64,000 bases of DNA from Ramlibacter pinisoli (GCF_009758015.1 NZ_WSEL01000007.1:17710-81709), one strand, 5' to 3'; counted from the stretch's first letter, positions 18,113 to 27,910 are shown. A program made the numbers and translations. The notes: a model not told the origin generated them from the letters alone.

Positions 18113-18823
18113 ATGACCGACCTGTCCGCCTTCCCCATCACCCGCAAGTGGCCGGCCCGCCACCCCGAGCGCCTGCAGCTGTACTCGCTGCCCACCCCGA
18201 ACGGCGTCAAGGTCTCGATCCTGCTGGAGGAGACCGGCCTGCCTTACGAGGTGCACCGGGTCGATTTCCAGGCCCACGACCAGCTGTCGTCCGAGTTCCT
18301 GTCGCTCAACCCGAACAACAAGATCCCGGCCATCCTGGATCCGGACGGCCCCGGCGGCCGGCCGCTGGCCCTGTTCGAGTCGGGCGCCATCCTGCTGTAC
18401 CTGGCCGAGAAGACCGGCCGCTTCCTGCCCGCCGATCCGGCCGCCCGCTGGCAGGCCGTCCAGTGGCTGATGTTCCAGATGGGGGGCGTCGGGCCCATGT
18501 TCGGCCAGGTCGGCTTCTTCCACAAGTTCGCCGGCAAGGACTACGAGGACAAGCGGCCGCGCGACCGCTACGCCGCCGAAGCGAAGCGGCTGCTGGGCGT
18601 GCTGGAGGGCCAGCTGGGCCGGCACGCCTGGATCGCCGGCGACGAGTACACGGTGGCCGACATCGCCACCTTCCCCTGGGTACGCAACCTGGTCGGCTTC
18701 TACGGCGCCGCCGACCTGGTGGGCTTCGCCGACTTCCCGCAGGTGCAGCGCGCGCTCGACGCCTTCCTGGCCCGCCCGGCCGTGCAGCGCGGGCTGGCGA
18801 TCCCGCCGGCACCGGCCAGGTGA
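18113..18823 (+). CDS. glutathione S-transferase family protein (YfcG/Nu-like)
   Basis: A 236-aa cytosolic protein. The N-terminal thioredoxin-like domain contains YSLPTPNGVKVSILLEETG (about 24-42) and NPNNKIPAI with the FESGAILLYLAEK glutathione-binding loop (about 70-105). The C-terminal helical domain ends near 236. The TPNGxK motif replaces the usual catalytic Ser/Tyr context and is characteristic of the YfcG/Ure2-like group, which have glutathione-dependent disulfide reductase activity. It lies directly upstream of gshB. TACGGT 7 nt before the ATG is a weak -10 candidate. Confidence 0.88.
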   Translation: MTDLSAFPITRKWPARHPERLQLYSLPTPNGVKVSILLEETGLPYEVHRVDFQAHDQLSSEFLSLNPNNKIPAILDPDGPGGRPLALFESGAILLYLAEKTGRFLPADPAARWQAVQWLMFQMGGVGPMFGQVGFFHKFAGKDYEDKRPRDRYAAEAKRLLGVLEGQLGRHAWIAGDEYTVADIATFPWVRNLVGFYGAADLVGFADFPQVQRALDAFLARPAVQRGLAIPPAPAR

Positions 18824-18887
18824 GGCCGGCGCAGTCCCGCTCTTTTGTGCCACAGTGGCCCCGTTCCGCCCTACCTTTTCGCATGCG

Positions 18888-19838
18888 ATGAACCTGCTCT
18901 TCGTGGCCGACCCGCTCGAGGTGTTCAAGATCTACAAGGACACCACCTTCTCGATGATGCGCGAGGCGCAGCGGCGCGGCCACCGCATCGCCGCCTGCGA
19001 ACCGCGCCACCTGTCCTGGCGCTCGGGCGGGGTGGTGCAGGCCAGCGTGCGCGAGATCCGCCTGACCGGCGCGCCCGATGCCTGGTTCGAGCAGAGCGAG
19101 TCGGAGCTGGTGCGGCCGCTCAAGGAGTTCGACGCGGTGGTGATGCGCAAGGACCCGCCGTTCGACCCGGAGTACTTCTACGCCACCCACCTGCTGGAGC
19201 AGGCCGAGCGCGAGGGCGCCCGCGTGTTCAACAAGCCGGCGGCGCTGCGCGACCATCCCGAGAAGCTGGCCATCATGGAGTTCCCGCAGTTCCTCAGCCC
19301 GACGCTGGTGACGCGCGACCCGGCCGAGGTGCGCAGCTTCCACGCCGAACACCAGGACATCATCCTCAAGCCGCTCGACGGCATGGGCGGCACCGGCATC
19401 TTCCGGGTCCGTGCCGACGGCCTCAACCTCGGCGCCATCGTCGAAACCCTCAATGCCCAGGGCGCGACCACGCTGATGGTGCAGCGCTTCGTGCCGGCCA
19501 TCGCGCAGGGCGACAAGCGGGTGCTGGTGATCGGCGGCAAGCCGGTGCCCTACAGCCTGGCGCGCATCCCGCAGGGCAGCGAGGTGCGCGGCAACCTGGC
19601 GGCCGGCGGCAAGGGCGTGGCCCAGCCGCTGTCGGCGCGCGACCTCGAGATCGCCCAGGCGCTGGGGCCGACGCTGGCCGCGCGCGGGCTGCTGCTGGTG
19701 GGGCTGGACGTCATCGGCGACGTGCTGACCGAGATCAACGTCACCAGCCCGACCTGCTTCCAGGAAATCACCGAGCAGACCGGCTTCGACGTGCCGGCGA
19801 TGTTCGTCGACGCACTCGAGGCCGCGCTGGCGGGCTGA
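18888..19838 (+). CDS. gshB: glutathione synthetase
   Basis: A 316-aa ATP-grasp ligase adding glycine to gamma-glutamylcysteine. The N-terminal domain starts MNLLFVADPLEVFKIYKDTT, as in E. coli GshB. The ATP-grasp blocks are IILKPLDGMGGTGIFRV (about 160-176) and VIGDVLTEINVTSPT (about 271-285). Length equals that of E. coli GshB. ATG 18888 is preferred over 18883, which hits an immediate stop. The next gene begins 15 nt downstream with AGGAGAG and is probably cotranscribed. Confidence 0.97.
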   Translation: MNLLFVADPLEVFKIYKDTTFSMMREAQRRGHRIAACEPRHLSWRSGGVVQASVREIRLTGAPDAWFEQSESELVRPLKEFDAVVMRKDPPFDPEYFYATHLLEQAEREGARVFNKPAALRDHPEKLAIMEFPQFLSPTLVTRDPAEVRSFHAEHQDIILKPLDGMGGTGIFRVRADGLNLGAIVETLNAQGATTLMVQRFVPAIAQGDKRVLVIGGKPVPYSLARIPQGSEVRGNLAAGGKGVAQPLSARDLEIAQALGPTLAARGLLLVGLDVIGDVLTEINVTSPTCFQEITEQTGFDVPAMFVDALEAALAG

Positions 19839-19852
19839 CAAGGAGAGATCGC

Positions 19853-20743
19853 ATGCGACAGATCGGACTGGTCGGGTTGGGCGCCATGGGCCTGGGCATG
19901 GCGCAGTCGCTGCGCCGCGCCGGGCACCACGTGCACGTGTACGACCTGCGCGCCGAGGCCTGCCGGGCCTTCGCGGCCGACGGCGGGACGGCCTGCGCCA
20001 GCCCGGCGCAGGTCGCGGCCGGCTGCGACGTGCTGGTCAGCGTGGTGGTGAACGCGGCCCAGACCGAGCAGGTGCTGTTCGGTCCCGACGGCGCCGCGGC
20101 GGCGCTCAAGCCCGGCAGCCTGGTCGCGATGTGCTCGACCGTGCCGCCCGAGTGGTCGGCCGCGCTGGAAGGCCGGCTGGCCGAGCGCGGCCTGCTGTAC
20201 CTCGACGCCCCGATCTCGGGCGGCGCCGCCAAGGCGGCGACCGGCCAGATGACCATGATGACGGCCGGCCGGCCCGAGGCCTACGACAAGGCCGGCGGCG
20301 TGCTGGAGGCGATGGCGGCCAAGGTCTACCGGCTGGGCGAGCGGGCCGGCAACGGCAGCAAGGTCAAGATCATCAACCAGCTGCTGGCCGGCGTGCACAT
20401 CGCGGCCGCCGCCGAGGCGATGGCGCTGGGGCTGCGCGAAGGGGTGGACGCCGCCGCCCTGTACGAGGTCATCACGCACAGCGCCGGCAACAGCTGGATG
20501 TTCGAGAACCGCATGAACCACGTGCTGGCCGGCGACTACACGCCGCTGTCGGCGGTCGACATCTTCGTCAAGGACCTCGGGCTGGTGCTGGACACCGCGC
20601 GCGCCAGCAAGTTTCCGCTGCCGCTGTCGGCGACGGCGCACCAGATGTTCCTGCAGGCCTCGGCGGCCGGCCACGGGCGCGAGGACGACAGCGCGGTGAT
20701 CAAGATCTTCCCGGGCATCGAGCTGCCCGCCGGCAAGTCCTAG
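19853..20743 (+). CDS. NAD(P)-dependent oxidoreductase, L-threonate dehydrogenase-like (3-hydroxyisobutyrate dehydrogenase superfamily)
   Basis: A 296-aa beta-hydroxyacid dehydrogenase. The Rossmann loop GLVGLGAMGLGMA is at about 5-17, the substrate-binding DAPISGGAAKAA at about 121-132, and the catalytic lysine is in GNGSKVKIINQLL at about 168-180. The block HSAGNSWMFENRM resembles L-threonate dehydrogenases (LtnD) more than classical 3-hydroxyisobutyrate enzymes. The kinase, aldolase and isomerase partners of the threonate pathway are not next to it, so the substrate remains unproven. Confidence 0.8.
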   Translation: MRQIGLVGLGAMGLGMAQSLRRAGHHVHVYDLRAEACRAFAADGGTACASPAQVAAGCDVLVSVVVNAAQTEQVLFGPDGAAAALKPGSLVAMCSTVPPEWSAALEGRLAERGLLYLDAPISGGAAKAATGQMTMMTAGRPEAYDKAGGVLEAMAAKVYRLGERAGNGSKVKIINQLLAGVHIAAAAEAMALGLREGVDAAALYEVITHSAGNSWMFENRMNHVLAGDYTPLSAVDIFVKDLGLVLDTARASKFPLPLSATAHQMFLQASAAGHGREDDSAVIKIFPGIELPAGKS

Positions 20744-20749
20744 CGGCGC

Positions 20750-21541
20750 TCAGACCGAGCGCCGCGCCTGGGCCGGCAGGTCGGCGCCGGCGCCGTCGAC
20801 GAACACCCGCAGCTCGCCCGGCTGCATCTGCACCCACTCTTCGTTCACCGTCAGCGGCGAAGTGACCACCACCGCCACCCGGTCGTCGGGCGAGGTGTTG
20901 CGCGAGAAGTCGACCGACAGGTCCTCGTCCTTCAGCTGCGCGTGCGCGAACGGATGGCGCCGCTCGACGTGGAACAGGTTGGTGGCGCAGTGCGCCCACA
21001 GCGCGTCGCCGTTGGACAGCAGGAAGTTGAACGGGCCGTGGCGGGCGATGCGCGGCGCCAGCTCGCCCAGCGTGAGCGTCAGCTCGGCGACGCTGGGCAC
21101 GCCGGCGTGCGACTTCCACAGCTCCTGCATGATCCAGCAGAAGGCGCGCTCGCTGTCGGTGCTGCCGACCGGGCGGAAGTTGGCGTGCAGCCGCGGCTCG
21201 AAGTCCTTCAGGTCGCCGTTGTGGGCGAACACCCAGTAGCGGCCCCACAGCTCGCGCACGAACGGGTGGCAGTTCTCCAGCGCCACCTCGCCCTGGGTGG
21301 CCTTGCGGATGTGGGCGACGACGTTGCGGCTGCGGATGGGGTAGCGCTGGATCAGCTGGGCCACCGGCGACTGCGAGGCCGGCTGGTGGTCGACGAAGTG
21401 GCGCAGCCCGCGCCCCTCGAAGAAGGCGATGCCCCAGCCGTCGGCGTGGTGGTCGGTGCGGCCGCCGCGCTGGGCGAAGCCGGTGAAGCTGAACGTGACG
21501 TCGGTCGGCGTGTTGCAGTTCATCCCGAGCAGCTGGCACAT
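20750..21541 (-). CDS. class II glutamine amidotransferase (YafJ-like)
   Basis: A 263-aa Ntn-type amidotransferase-like protein. Mature activity would need the N-terminal Cys2 (MCQLLGMNCN), which is present. Other family blocks are QRGGRTDHHADGWGIAFFEG, HIRKATQGEVALENCHPF and FAHNGDL, all glutaminase-domain signatures. No synthetase partner domain is fused. YafJ homologues have no settled role. The upstream neighbour on the same strand (MFS efflux gene) ends 5 nt before this start, so they may share a transcript. Confidence 0.85.
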   Translation of the reverse strand: MCQLLGMNCNTPTDVTFSFTGFAQRGGRTDHHADGWGIAFFEGRGLRHFVDHQPASQSPVAQLIQRYPIRSRNVVAHIRKATQGEVALENCHPFVRELWGRYWVFAHNGDLKDFEPRLHANFRPVGSTDSERAFCWIMQELWKSHAGVPSVAELTLTLGELAPRIARHGPFNFLLSNGDALWAHCATNLFHVERRHPFAHAQLKDEDLSVDFSRNTSPDDRVAVVVTSPLTVNEEWVQMQPGELRVFVDGAGADLPAQARRSV

Positions 21542-21545
21542 GCGG

Positions 21546-23018
21546 TCATTCTCCGCCAGCGGGCCCGCTGCGTGGCGGGTCGCGCAGCTGCCAGGCGGCC
21601 AGGATCGCCAGCCCGCACACGGCCGCCAGCAGCAGGAACGATTCGTCGAACGCGGCCAGCCGCGCCGGGCTGGTCTGCGGGTTGGCCAGCGAGTCGCCGT
21701 GGGCCCCGATGCGCCACTCGAGCACGATGGCGCACAGGCTCACGCCGGCCGCGCCGCCGACCATGCGCAGGAAGTTGATCGTGCTGGCGCCCTGCGGGAT
21801 CAGGTCCTTGTGCAGCGGTCGCATCGCGCCCAGGTTGAGCGAGGGCAGGATGAAGCCCAGCCCGATGCGGCCCAGGACGGCGAAGGTCACCAGCAGCACC
21901 AGCGGGGCGGTCGCGTCCACCGTGACCATCAGCCCGAACGAGGCCGTCAGCAGCACCAGCCCGATGGTCACCAGGATGCGGGTGGGCACCCGGTGGGTGA
22001 GGCGGCCGACGCCGCCGATGGTGAATGCCAGCACGATGCCGGCCGGCAGCAGGATGGTGCCCACGTGCGAGGCCGGCAGGTGCAGCGCCAGTTGCATGTA
22101 GACCGGCAGCAGGTAGGTCGAGCCGAACAGGGCGGTGCCGTAGATGAAGGCGACGATGCTGCCCATGGCGAAGGTGCGGTAGCCGAACAGCGCCAGGTTC
22201 ATCAGTGGCGCGCGCCCGCTGGCGGCGGCGCGGCGCTGCCAGCCGACGAAGCCCACCAGCGCGGCCGCGGACAGGGCCAGCAGCGCGATGGCGCGGCCGT
22301 GGGCCTGGCCGTGCAGCTCCACCAGGCCGTTCAGCAGCGACAGGGTGCCGATCGTGGCCAGCACCAGCCCGCGCCAGTCCAGGCCGGCGCCGCGCGAGGC
22401 CTCGGCGCCGCCGGGTGCGCTGGTCGGCACGTAGCGGTACGCCAGCACCAGCGAGGCCAGGCAGAACGGCACCACCATGAAGAAGATCGAGCGCCAGCCG
22501 AACAGATCGACCAGCACGCCGCCGATGCTGGGCCCCAGGGCCGGCGCCAGCACCACGCCCATGCCGAACAGGCCGGACGCCCGGCCCTGTTCGTGCGGCT
22601 CGAACGCGCGCAGCATGATGATGGCGGGGATGGGCTGCACCACGCCGGCGGCCAGCCCTTCGGCAACCCGGGCCAGCAGCACGATCGGGAAATGCGCCGC
22701 CAGCCCGCCGGCCATGCCGCCGGCCAGCAGCACGAGCATGGTGCCGACGTAGGTGGCGCGGTAGCCGAAGCGGCCCAGCAGCCAGGGCGTGGTCAGCATC
22801 GAGACCGTCATCGCCACCATGAAGCCGGAGCTGACCCACTGGGCGCGGTCCTGGCCGAGCAGGAAGTGCCGGCTCATGTCGGGGATGGCGACGTTGACAA
22901 TGGTCGACGACATCACCGAGGCCATGGTGCCGACCATGACCGACAGCAGCAGGAGCCAGCGGTAGCGCGGCCCGTAGCGGGCGCTGAGCTCGGCGAGGTT
23001 CGAGCCCCGGCCGCTCAC
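21546..23018 (-). CDS. DHA2-family (EmrB/QacA-type) MFS drug efflux transporter
   Basis: A 490-aa inner-membrane protein with about 14 hydrophobic segments. The N-terminal half has motif-like SSTIVNVAIPDMSRHF and LLGRFGYRATYVGTM, and GVVLAPALGPSIGGVLVD is the motif C of drug antiporters. It starts with GTG at 23018, overlapping the stop of the CWC protein gene in GTGA. An upstream in-frame extension exists but is arginine-rich shadow sequence. Substrate unknown. There is no adjacent membrane-fusion protein or TetR regulator. Confidence 0.88.
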   Translation of the reverse strand: MSGRGSNLAELSARYGPRYRWLLLLSVMVGTMASVMSSTIVNVAIPDMSRHFLLGQDRAQWVSSGFMVAMTVSMLTTPWLLGRFGYRATYVGTMLVLLAGGMAGGLAAHFPIVLLARVAEGLAAGVVQPIPAIIMLRAFEPHEQGRASGLFGMGVVLAPALGPSIGGVLVDLFGWRSIFFMVVPFCLASLVLAYRYVPTSAPGGAEASRGAGLDWRGLVLATIGTLSLLNGLVELHGQAHGRAIALLALSAAALVGFVGWQRRAAASGRAPLMNLALFGYRTFAMGSIVAFIYGTALFGSTYLLPVYMQLALHLPASHVGTILLPAGIVLAFTIGGVGRLTHRVPTRILVTIGLVLLTASFGLMVTVDATAPLVLLVTFAVLGRIGLGFILPSLNLGAMRPLHKDLIPQGASTINFLRMVGGAAGVSLCAIVLEWRIGAHGDSLANPQTSPARLAAFDESFLLLAAVCGLAILAAWQLRDPPRSGPAGGE

Positions 23019-23239
23019 GGCACAGTCGGCGCGGCGCAGGCGGCGCAGATGCAGGCCCGGCCGCGGTCGGCGGCGGGGATGCGGTCGAGCAGGTCGGGCG
23101 GGAAGCTCGCGCCCGTGCACCAGCAGGGCGGCTGGACCTGGCCGGTCAGCCGTTGCAGTTCCATCGCGCAGCCATTTCGGCCCGCGCACAGGGGGCAGCG
23201 GCCAGCGTCGGGCGCCGGCGAATCGGTATCCGGGGGCAT
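23015..23239 (-). CDS. small cysteine-rich CWC-family protein
   Basis: A 74-aa protein with eight cysteines at about 15, 18, 24, 39, 41, 63, 65 and 68, including the name-giving CWC (39-41) and the pairs CPLC and CIC..C. This fits the Cys-rich CWC family (PF14375), presumed metal-binding and of unknown function. Its stop overlaps the start of the efflux transporter by 4 nt, so the two are translationally coupled. No other domain is present. Confidence 0.8.
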   Translation of the reverse strand: MPPDTDSPAPDAGRCPLCAGRNGCAMELQRLTGQVQPPCWCTGASFPPDLLDRIPAADRGRACICAACAAPTVP

Positions 23240-23283
23240 GCGAAGCAGTCTACCGCCGTGCCGCCGCACGGTGGCCGGTGCCG

Positions 23284-25605
23284 TCAGGCAGCCAGCGGTT
23301 GCGGTTGCGGCTTCGACAGCGCGTCGATCGCGTGCTGGACCACCGCGTGGGCCTCGATCGGGCGCAGCAGCCGGCCGGCCACCAGCCGCTGCAGGCTGCG
23401 GCGCGTCATCGAATGCGGCTGGCCGCCCTCGCCGACGAACATGAACAGGGTGCGCCGGGTGCCGGTCCACACCAGGCGGGCCCGCCGCCATTGTTGGCGC
23501 GCGTGCAGGTCGACCCAGGTGCCTTCGGCCAGCTGCTCGATCACCGCCTCGGCCTCGGCCGCGGACAGCAGGTGGCCGGCCGCCGGCGCGGCGTCGGGCA
23601 CCGGGGGCTCGTCGACCAGCACGGTGTCGCCGAAGCCGCAGGCCTGCGACTCGCCCGGGGCCAGCCAGAGCGCCGGCGCCTCCTGCGGCTTGCGCGCCGC
23701 CGCCGGCTGCAGCTGGGCCTCGTCGGCGACGGCCGCCGTCGGTGCCTCGAAGGCCTGCTGGCGGTGGCGCGCGCGCAGCTTGAGCACCGGCCGATGCAGC
23801 TGTTCGAGCGCGGCAAAGAAGCTCTGGGTGTCTTCCGGCGGCTGGCCGAGCAGGGCCATGCCTTCGCGCAGCTTGCCCAGTACGCGCGGGATGGCCACGA
23901 AGGCACGGGCCGGGTCGCGCAGCGCGGTCTCGCGCTTGACGCTCCACAGCAGGTCGCTGACCACGCCCAGGTAGCCTCCGGGGTCGACGCCGCCGGCGCC
24001 CTGCAGGCGTGCCTGCGCCACCACCAGCGCCCATTGCGTGAACAGGAAGTCCTGCACCAGCGCCGGCGCGCCGGCGAGGTCGCTGCGCTGGCTCAGGTCC
24101 CAGGCGATGCGCTCGGCTTCCTGCTGGCGCACCTCGGCCTGCCGCACCGCCTCCAGCATGCGCTGGCGCGCCGCCTCGTCGTCGCGGTCCTGCCGGCTCC
24201 AGCCGTCCTCCAGCGTGGCCAGGGCGGCCGCGAACGGCTGCGGATCCTGCAGCGGCTCGAGCCGGATCAGGGCATTGAAGCCGTCACGCACCGGGCCGAA
24301 GAACTGCTGGAACGGCTCGGCGAATTCGTCGTTGAAGCGGAAGCTGCGCTCGGCCACCCGCTCCAGCAGGCGGCGGGCCGGATGGGCGGCGTCGCCGAAG
24401 AACTGCGGAGAGTGCAGGGCCAGGCGCGCCAGCGCCGGCTCGAGCGCGACGATGGCCTCGCGCACCGGCGCCAGCAGGCGCGGGTCCTGCGCCACCTCGT
24501 CGAGCAGCTGCCGCACCACCTCCAGGCCGACCGCCTGGCCGACCTGGCGGGCCTGCTGCTTCAGGCGCGTGCGCACCAGCGAGCGCTGGCGTGGGGCACC
24601 GTACTCGCCCCATTGGGCGTCGTCCAGCGGCAGCCGGGTGCCGACCGCGCGCGCCGGCCGCTCCACCGGCGGCAGGTGGGCGTGGCGGGCCGCGGCGCCG
24701 GCGTCGTAGCGGTCCTCCTCGGGGCCCGACTCCAGCGAGGCCAGCTCGGCGTCGACCCGGGCATACCAGCCGGCATCGAGCGGTTGCTGCAGCGGCAGCT
24801 GGCCCGACGACAGGGCCTGGCCGCCGAGGAAATCGCGCAGCAGCGGCCCGCGCAGGGCCTGCAGCGCCGTCCCGACCCAGGCGCCGAAGCCGGTGGCCGG
24901 ACGCGCCGCCGCCAGCGCCGCCGCACGCGACGGCGTCTCCAGCGGCGCGGCGCGCGAGGCGCGGGCCAGCGGGGCGGCGGCGGTCAGCAGCCGGTAGCCG
25001 GCGGTGGTGACGCCGGCCTGCTGCAGCAGCTTGCTGGCCGCCTGATAGATGCGCACCAGGTCGTGCGCCACCGGCTCGGCCATGTGGCGCATCCACAGCG
25101 CCGGCCAGCCCGGCTGCTCCGGGGCCGGGTCGGCCAGCACCGCGCGCAGGGTGGTCGTGAACACCTCGACGCGCAGCGGGTTGTGTTCGGGCTGGATGCC
25201 GTCCAGGCCGAGCGCCGCGCTCATCAGGCCGTCGAGTTCGGCGCGCGCGCCGTCGACCGGCCCGGACACGGCCTGTGCCAGGCGGGCCGATTCGATCGAC
25301 TGCATCAGTTCGGCGTCGTCGACCAGCGTCAGCGAGGACGGCCGCATGCCGCCGCCGCTGCCCGCGGCCGGCGCCGGATGCTCGAGCGCGGCCCGCAGCT
25401 GGCGCGGGAAGCGGTCGAGCAGGGCGGCCCGGCGGCCGGCCAGCGCCCGGGCGGCTGCCTGGTGGTCACGCCAGTTGGCGCCGGCGCGGCGCGCCGCCTC
25501 CGCTTCCAGGGCGGCCACCGCCTCGTCGATCGCCCGTTCCATCAGCCGCGGGGCGCGGGCAACGGCTTCGTTCAGGCAGGGGCGGACGAGGTTGGGAACC
25601 GGCAT
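23284..25605 (-). CDS. DUF1631 family protein
   Basis: A 773-aa soluble protein spanning the DUF1631 family. The N terminus (VRPCLNEAVARAPRLMERAI) and the long helical middle part, with QLPLDDAQWGEYG-like and FFGPVRDGFNALIRLEP segments, match my memory of it. The C-terminal 150 residues contain a predicted beta-rich part (GTWVDLHARQQWRRARLVWT, then TLFMFVGEGG), reminiscent of a PilZ-like barrel, an impression I cannot verify. Function unknown. It is transcribed in the same direction as malate synthase, 106 nt downstream of it. Confidence 0.8.
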   Translation of the reverse strand: MPVPNLVRPCLNEAVARAPRLMERAIDEAVAALEAEAARRAGANWRDHQAAARALAGRRAALLDRFPRQLRAALEHPAPAAGSGGGMRPSSLTLVDDAELMQSIESARLAQAVSGPVDGARAELDGLMSAALGLDGIQPEHNPLRVEVFTTTLRAVLADPAPEQPGWPALWMRHMAEPVAHDLVRIYQAASKLLQQAGVTTAGYRLLTAAAPLARASRAAPLETPSRAAALAAARPATGFGAWVGTALQALRGPLLRDFLGGQALSSGQLPLQQPLDAGWYARVDAELASLESGPEEDRYDAGAAARHAHLPPVERPARAVGTRLPLDDAQWGEYGAPRQRSLVRTRLKQQARQVGQAVGLEVVRQLLDEVAQDPRLLAPVREAIVALEPALARLALHSPQFFGDAAHPARRLLERVAERSFRFNDEFAEPFQQFFGPVRDGFNALIRLEPLQDPQPFAAALATLEDGWSRQDRDDEAARQRMLEAVRQAEVRQQEAERIAWDLSQRSDLAGAPALVQDFLFTQWALVVAQARLQGAGGVDPGGYLGVVSDLLWSVKRETALRDPARAFVAIPRVLGKLREGMALLGQPPEDTQSFFAALEQLHRPVLKLRARHRQQAFEAPTAAVADEAQLQPAAARKPQEAPALWLAPGESQACGFGDTVLVDEPPVPDAAPAAGHLLSAAEAEAVIEQLAEGTWVDLHARQQWRRARLVWTGTRRTLFMFVGEGGQPHSMTRRSLQRLVAGRLLRPIEAHAVVQHAIDALSKPQPQPLAA

Positions 25606-25711
25606 GGCCGGACCAGTTTAAAGCTCATCCGTGGGGATGAATTGGCCGGTGCGGCGCGGCGACACCACACGGATTCAAATAGTCACAAAGGTTACCTTTA
25701 AACCTTGTTTC
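25606..25711 (-). promoter_or_regulatory. AT-rich spacer between glcB and the DUF1631 gene
   Basis: This is a strikingly AT-rich 106-bp spacer in a GC-rich window. It contains the dyad AAAGGTTACCTTT (25688-25700) and the overlapping 6-bp stem AAGGTT/AACCTT. It could hold the glcB 3' end structure and the promoter of the DUF1631 gene. No consensus promoter is clear. Confidence 0.3.
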
Positions 25712-27910
25712 TTATGCCGCGGCTGCCGCCTTCACCCGCAGGCGCCAGGCGTGCAGCAGCGGCTCGGTGTAGCCGGACGGCTGCTCCTTGCCCTGGAACA
25801 CCAGGTCCTGGGCGGCGCGGAAGGCCGACGACGTGTCCCAGTTGCCGGCCATCGGCCGGTAGGCCGGGTCGCCCGCGTTCTGCTGGTCGACCACCGCCGC
25901 CATGCGGCGGAAGGTCTCGCGCACCTGCTCCTCGGTGACCACGCCGTGCTGCAGCCAGTTGGCGATGTGCTGGCTGGAAATGCGCAGGGTGGCGCGGTCC
26001 TCCATCAGGCCCACGTTGTGGATGTCGGGCACCTTGGAGCAGCCCACGCCCTGGTCGATCCAGCGCACCACGTAGCCCAGGATGCCCTGCACGTTGTTGT
26101 CCAGTTCCTGCTGGCGCTCCTGCGCCGACCAGTTGGCCTGCGCCGCCACCGGCACCTGCAGCAGGCCGGCCAGCAGCGTGTCGCGCTCGGCGTCGGCGTC
26201 GATCGCCTCGAGCTCCTGCTGCACGGCGGCGACATCGACCTGGTGGTAGTGCAGCGCGTGCAGTGTGGCCGCGGTGGGCGAGGGCACCCAGGCGGTGTTG
26301 GCGCCGGCGCGCGGGTGGGCGATCTTCTGCTCCAGCATCGCGGCCATCAGGTCGGGCATGGCCCACATGCCCTTGCCGATCTGGGCCCGCCCGCGCAGCC
26401 CGCAGGCCAGGCCGACCAGCACGTTGTTGCGCTCGTAGGCCTGGATCCAGGGCGTGGTCTTCATTTCGCCCTTGCGGATCATGGGACCGGCCAGCATCGC
26501 GGTGTGCATCTCGTCGCCGGTGCGATCGAGGAAGCCGGTGTTGATGAAGGCCACCCGCGCCGGCGCGGCCGCGATGCAGGCCTGCAGGTTGACGCTGGTG
26601 CGGCGCTCCTCGTCCATGATGCCCAGCTTGACCGTGTTGGCCGCCAGCCCGAGCACCTGCTCGACGCGGGTGAACAGCTCGTCGGCGAAGGCCACCTCGG
26701 CCGGACCGTGCATCTTGGGCTTGACGATGTAGACCGAGCCCGTGCGCGAGTTGCGGATCCCGTTGGCGCCGTGGCCCTTCAGGTCGTGGATGGCGATCAT
26801 GGTGGTCACCATGGCGTCCAGGATGCCCTCCGGGATCTCCTTGCCGCCGTCCCACAGGATGGCCGGGTTGTTCATCAGGTGGCCGACGTTGCGCACGAAC
26901 AGCAGCGAACGGCCATGCAGCCGGACCTCGCCGCCGGCCGGCGCCGTGTACACCCGGTCGGGGTTGAGGCCGCGGGTGAAGCTGCGTCCGCCCTTGCTCA
27001 CCTGCTCGGTCAGCGTGCCCTTCAGGATGCCCAGCCAGTTGGCGTACGCCAGCACCTTGTCCTGGGCGTCGACTACGGCCACCGAGTCCTCGAGGTCGAG
27101 GATGGTCGACAGCGCCGCCTCCAGCACCACGTCGGCGACGCCGGCCGCGTCGGTGCGGCCGATCGGGCTGCTGCGGTCGATGACCACGTCGAGGTGGATG
27201 CCGTGGTTGACCAGCAGCACCGACGCCGGGTTGGCGGCCTCGCCGCGGTAGCCGACGAACTGCGCCGGGTTGCGCAGGCCGCTGCTGGCGCCCCCGCGCA
27301 GCGCCACCAGCAGCCGGCCGGCCTGGACGCTGTAGCCGGTGGCGTCCCGGTGCGAGCCGCTGGCCAGCGGCACGGCCTGGTCGAGCACCTCGCGGGCGCG
27401 GGCGATCACCTTGGCGCCGCGCACCTCGTTGTAGCCGGGGCCCTTGTCGGCGCCGCCGGTCTCGGGGATGGCGTCGGTGCCGTACAGCGCGTCGTACAGC
27501 GAGCCCCAGCGCGCATTGGCGGCGTTGAGGGCATAGCGCGCATTCAGGATGGGCACCACCAGCTGCGGGCCGGCCTGCAGGGCGAGTTCGGCGTCGACCC
27601 GGGTGGTGGTGGCGCGGGCACCGCGGGGATGGGGCGCCAGGTAGCCGATCTGTTCGAGGAAGCCGCGGTAGGCGGCCATGTCGCGGATCGGCCCGGGGTG
27701 GGCGCGGTGCCAGCGGTCCATCTCGGCCTGCAGGCGATCCCGCTCGGCCAGCAGCGCGGCATTCTTGGGCGCCAGGTCGTGGACGACGGCATCGAAGCCC
27801 TTCCAGAACGTGGCGCTGTCCACGCCGGTGCCCGGCAAGGCCTGGTCTTCGATGAAGCGATACAGCTCGGTGGCGACTTCGAGGCGGTGGACGGTGGTGC
27901 GGGCGGTCAT
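25712..27910 (-). CDS. glcB: malate synthase G
   Basis: A 732-aa enzyme condensing glyoxylate and acetyl-CoA to malate in the cytoplasm (glyoxylate or glycolate assimilation). Full length of the G isoform. Recognisable blocks are [31 protein letters not shown], and the C-terminal [20 protein letters not shown] (near residue 634), with the region of the catalytic Asp. The start at 27910 is preceded by GGAG. It is divergent from a LysR gene, with 276 bp between, a typical regulator-target layout. No isocitrate lyase gene is in the window. Confidence 0.97.
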   Translation of the reverse strand: MTARTTVHRLEVATELYRFIEDQALPGTGVDSATFWKGFDAVVHDLAPKNAALLAERDRLQAEMDRWHRAHPGPIRDMAAYRGFLEQIGYLAPHPRGARATTTRVDAELALQAGPQLVVPILNARYALNAANARWGSLYDALYGTDAIPETGGADKGPGYNEVRGAKVIARAREVLDQAVPLASGSHRDATGYSVQAGRLLVALRGGASSGLRNPAQFVGYRGEAANPASVLLVNHGIHLDVVIDRSSPIGRTDAAGVADVVLEAALSTILDLEDSVAVVDAQDKVLAYANWLGILKGTLTEQVSKGGRSFTRGLNPDRVYTAPAGGEVRLHGRSLLFVRNVGHLMNNPAILWDGGKEIPEGILDAMVTTMIAIHDLKGHGANGIRNSRTGSVYIVKPKMHGPAEVAFADELFTRVEQVLGLAANTVKLGIMDEERRTSVNLQACIAAAPARVAFINTGFLDRTGDEMHTAMLAGPMIRKGEMKTTPWIQAYERNNVLVGLACGLRGRAQIGKGMWAMPDLMAAMLEQKIAHPRAGANTAWVPSPTAATLHALHYHQVDVAAVQQELEAIDADAERDTLLAGLLQVPVAAQANWSAQERQQELDNNVQGILGYVVRWIDQGVGCSKVPDIHNVGLMEDRATLRISSQHIANWLQHGVVTEEQVRETFRRMAAVVDQQNAGDPAYRPMAGNWDTSSAFRAAQDLVFQGKEQPSGYTEPLLHAWRLRVKAAAAA

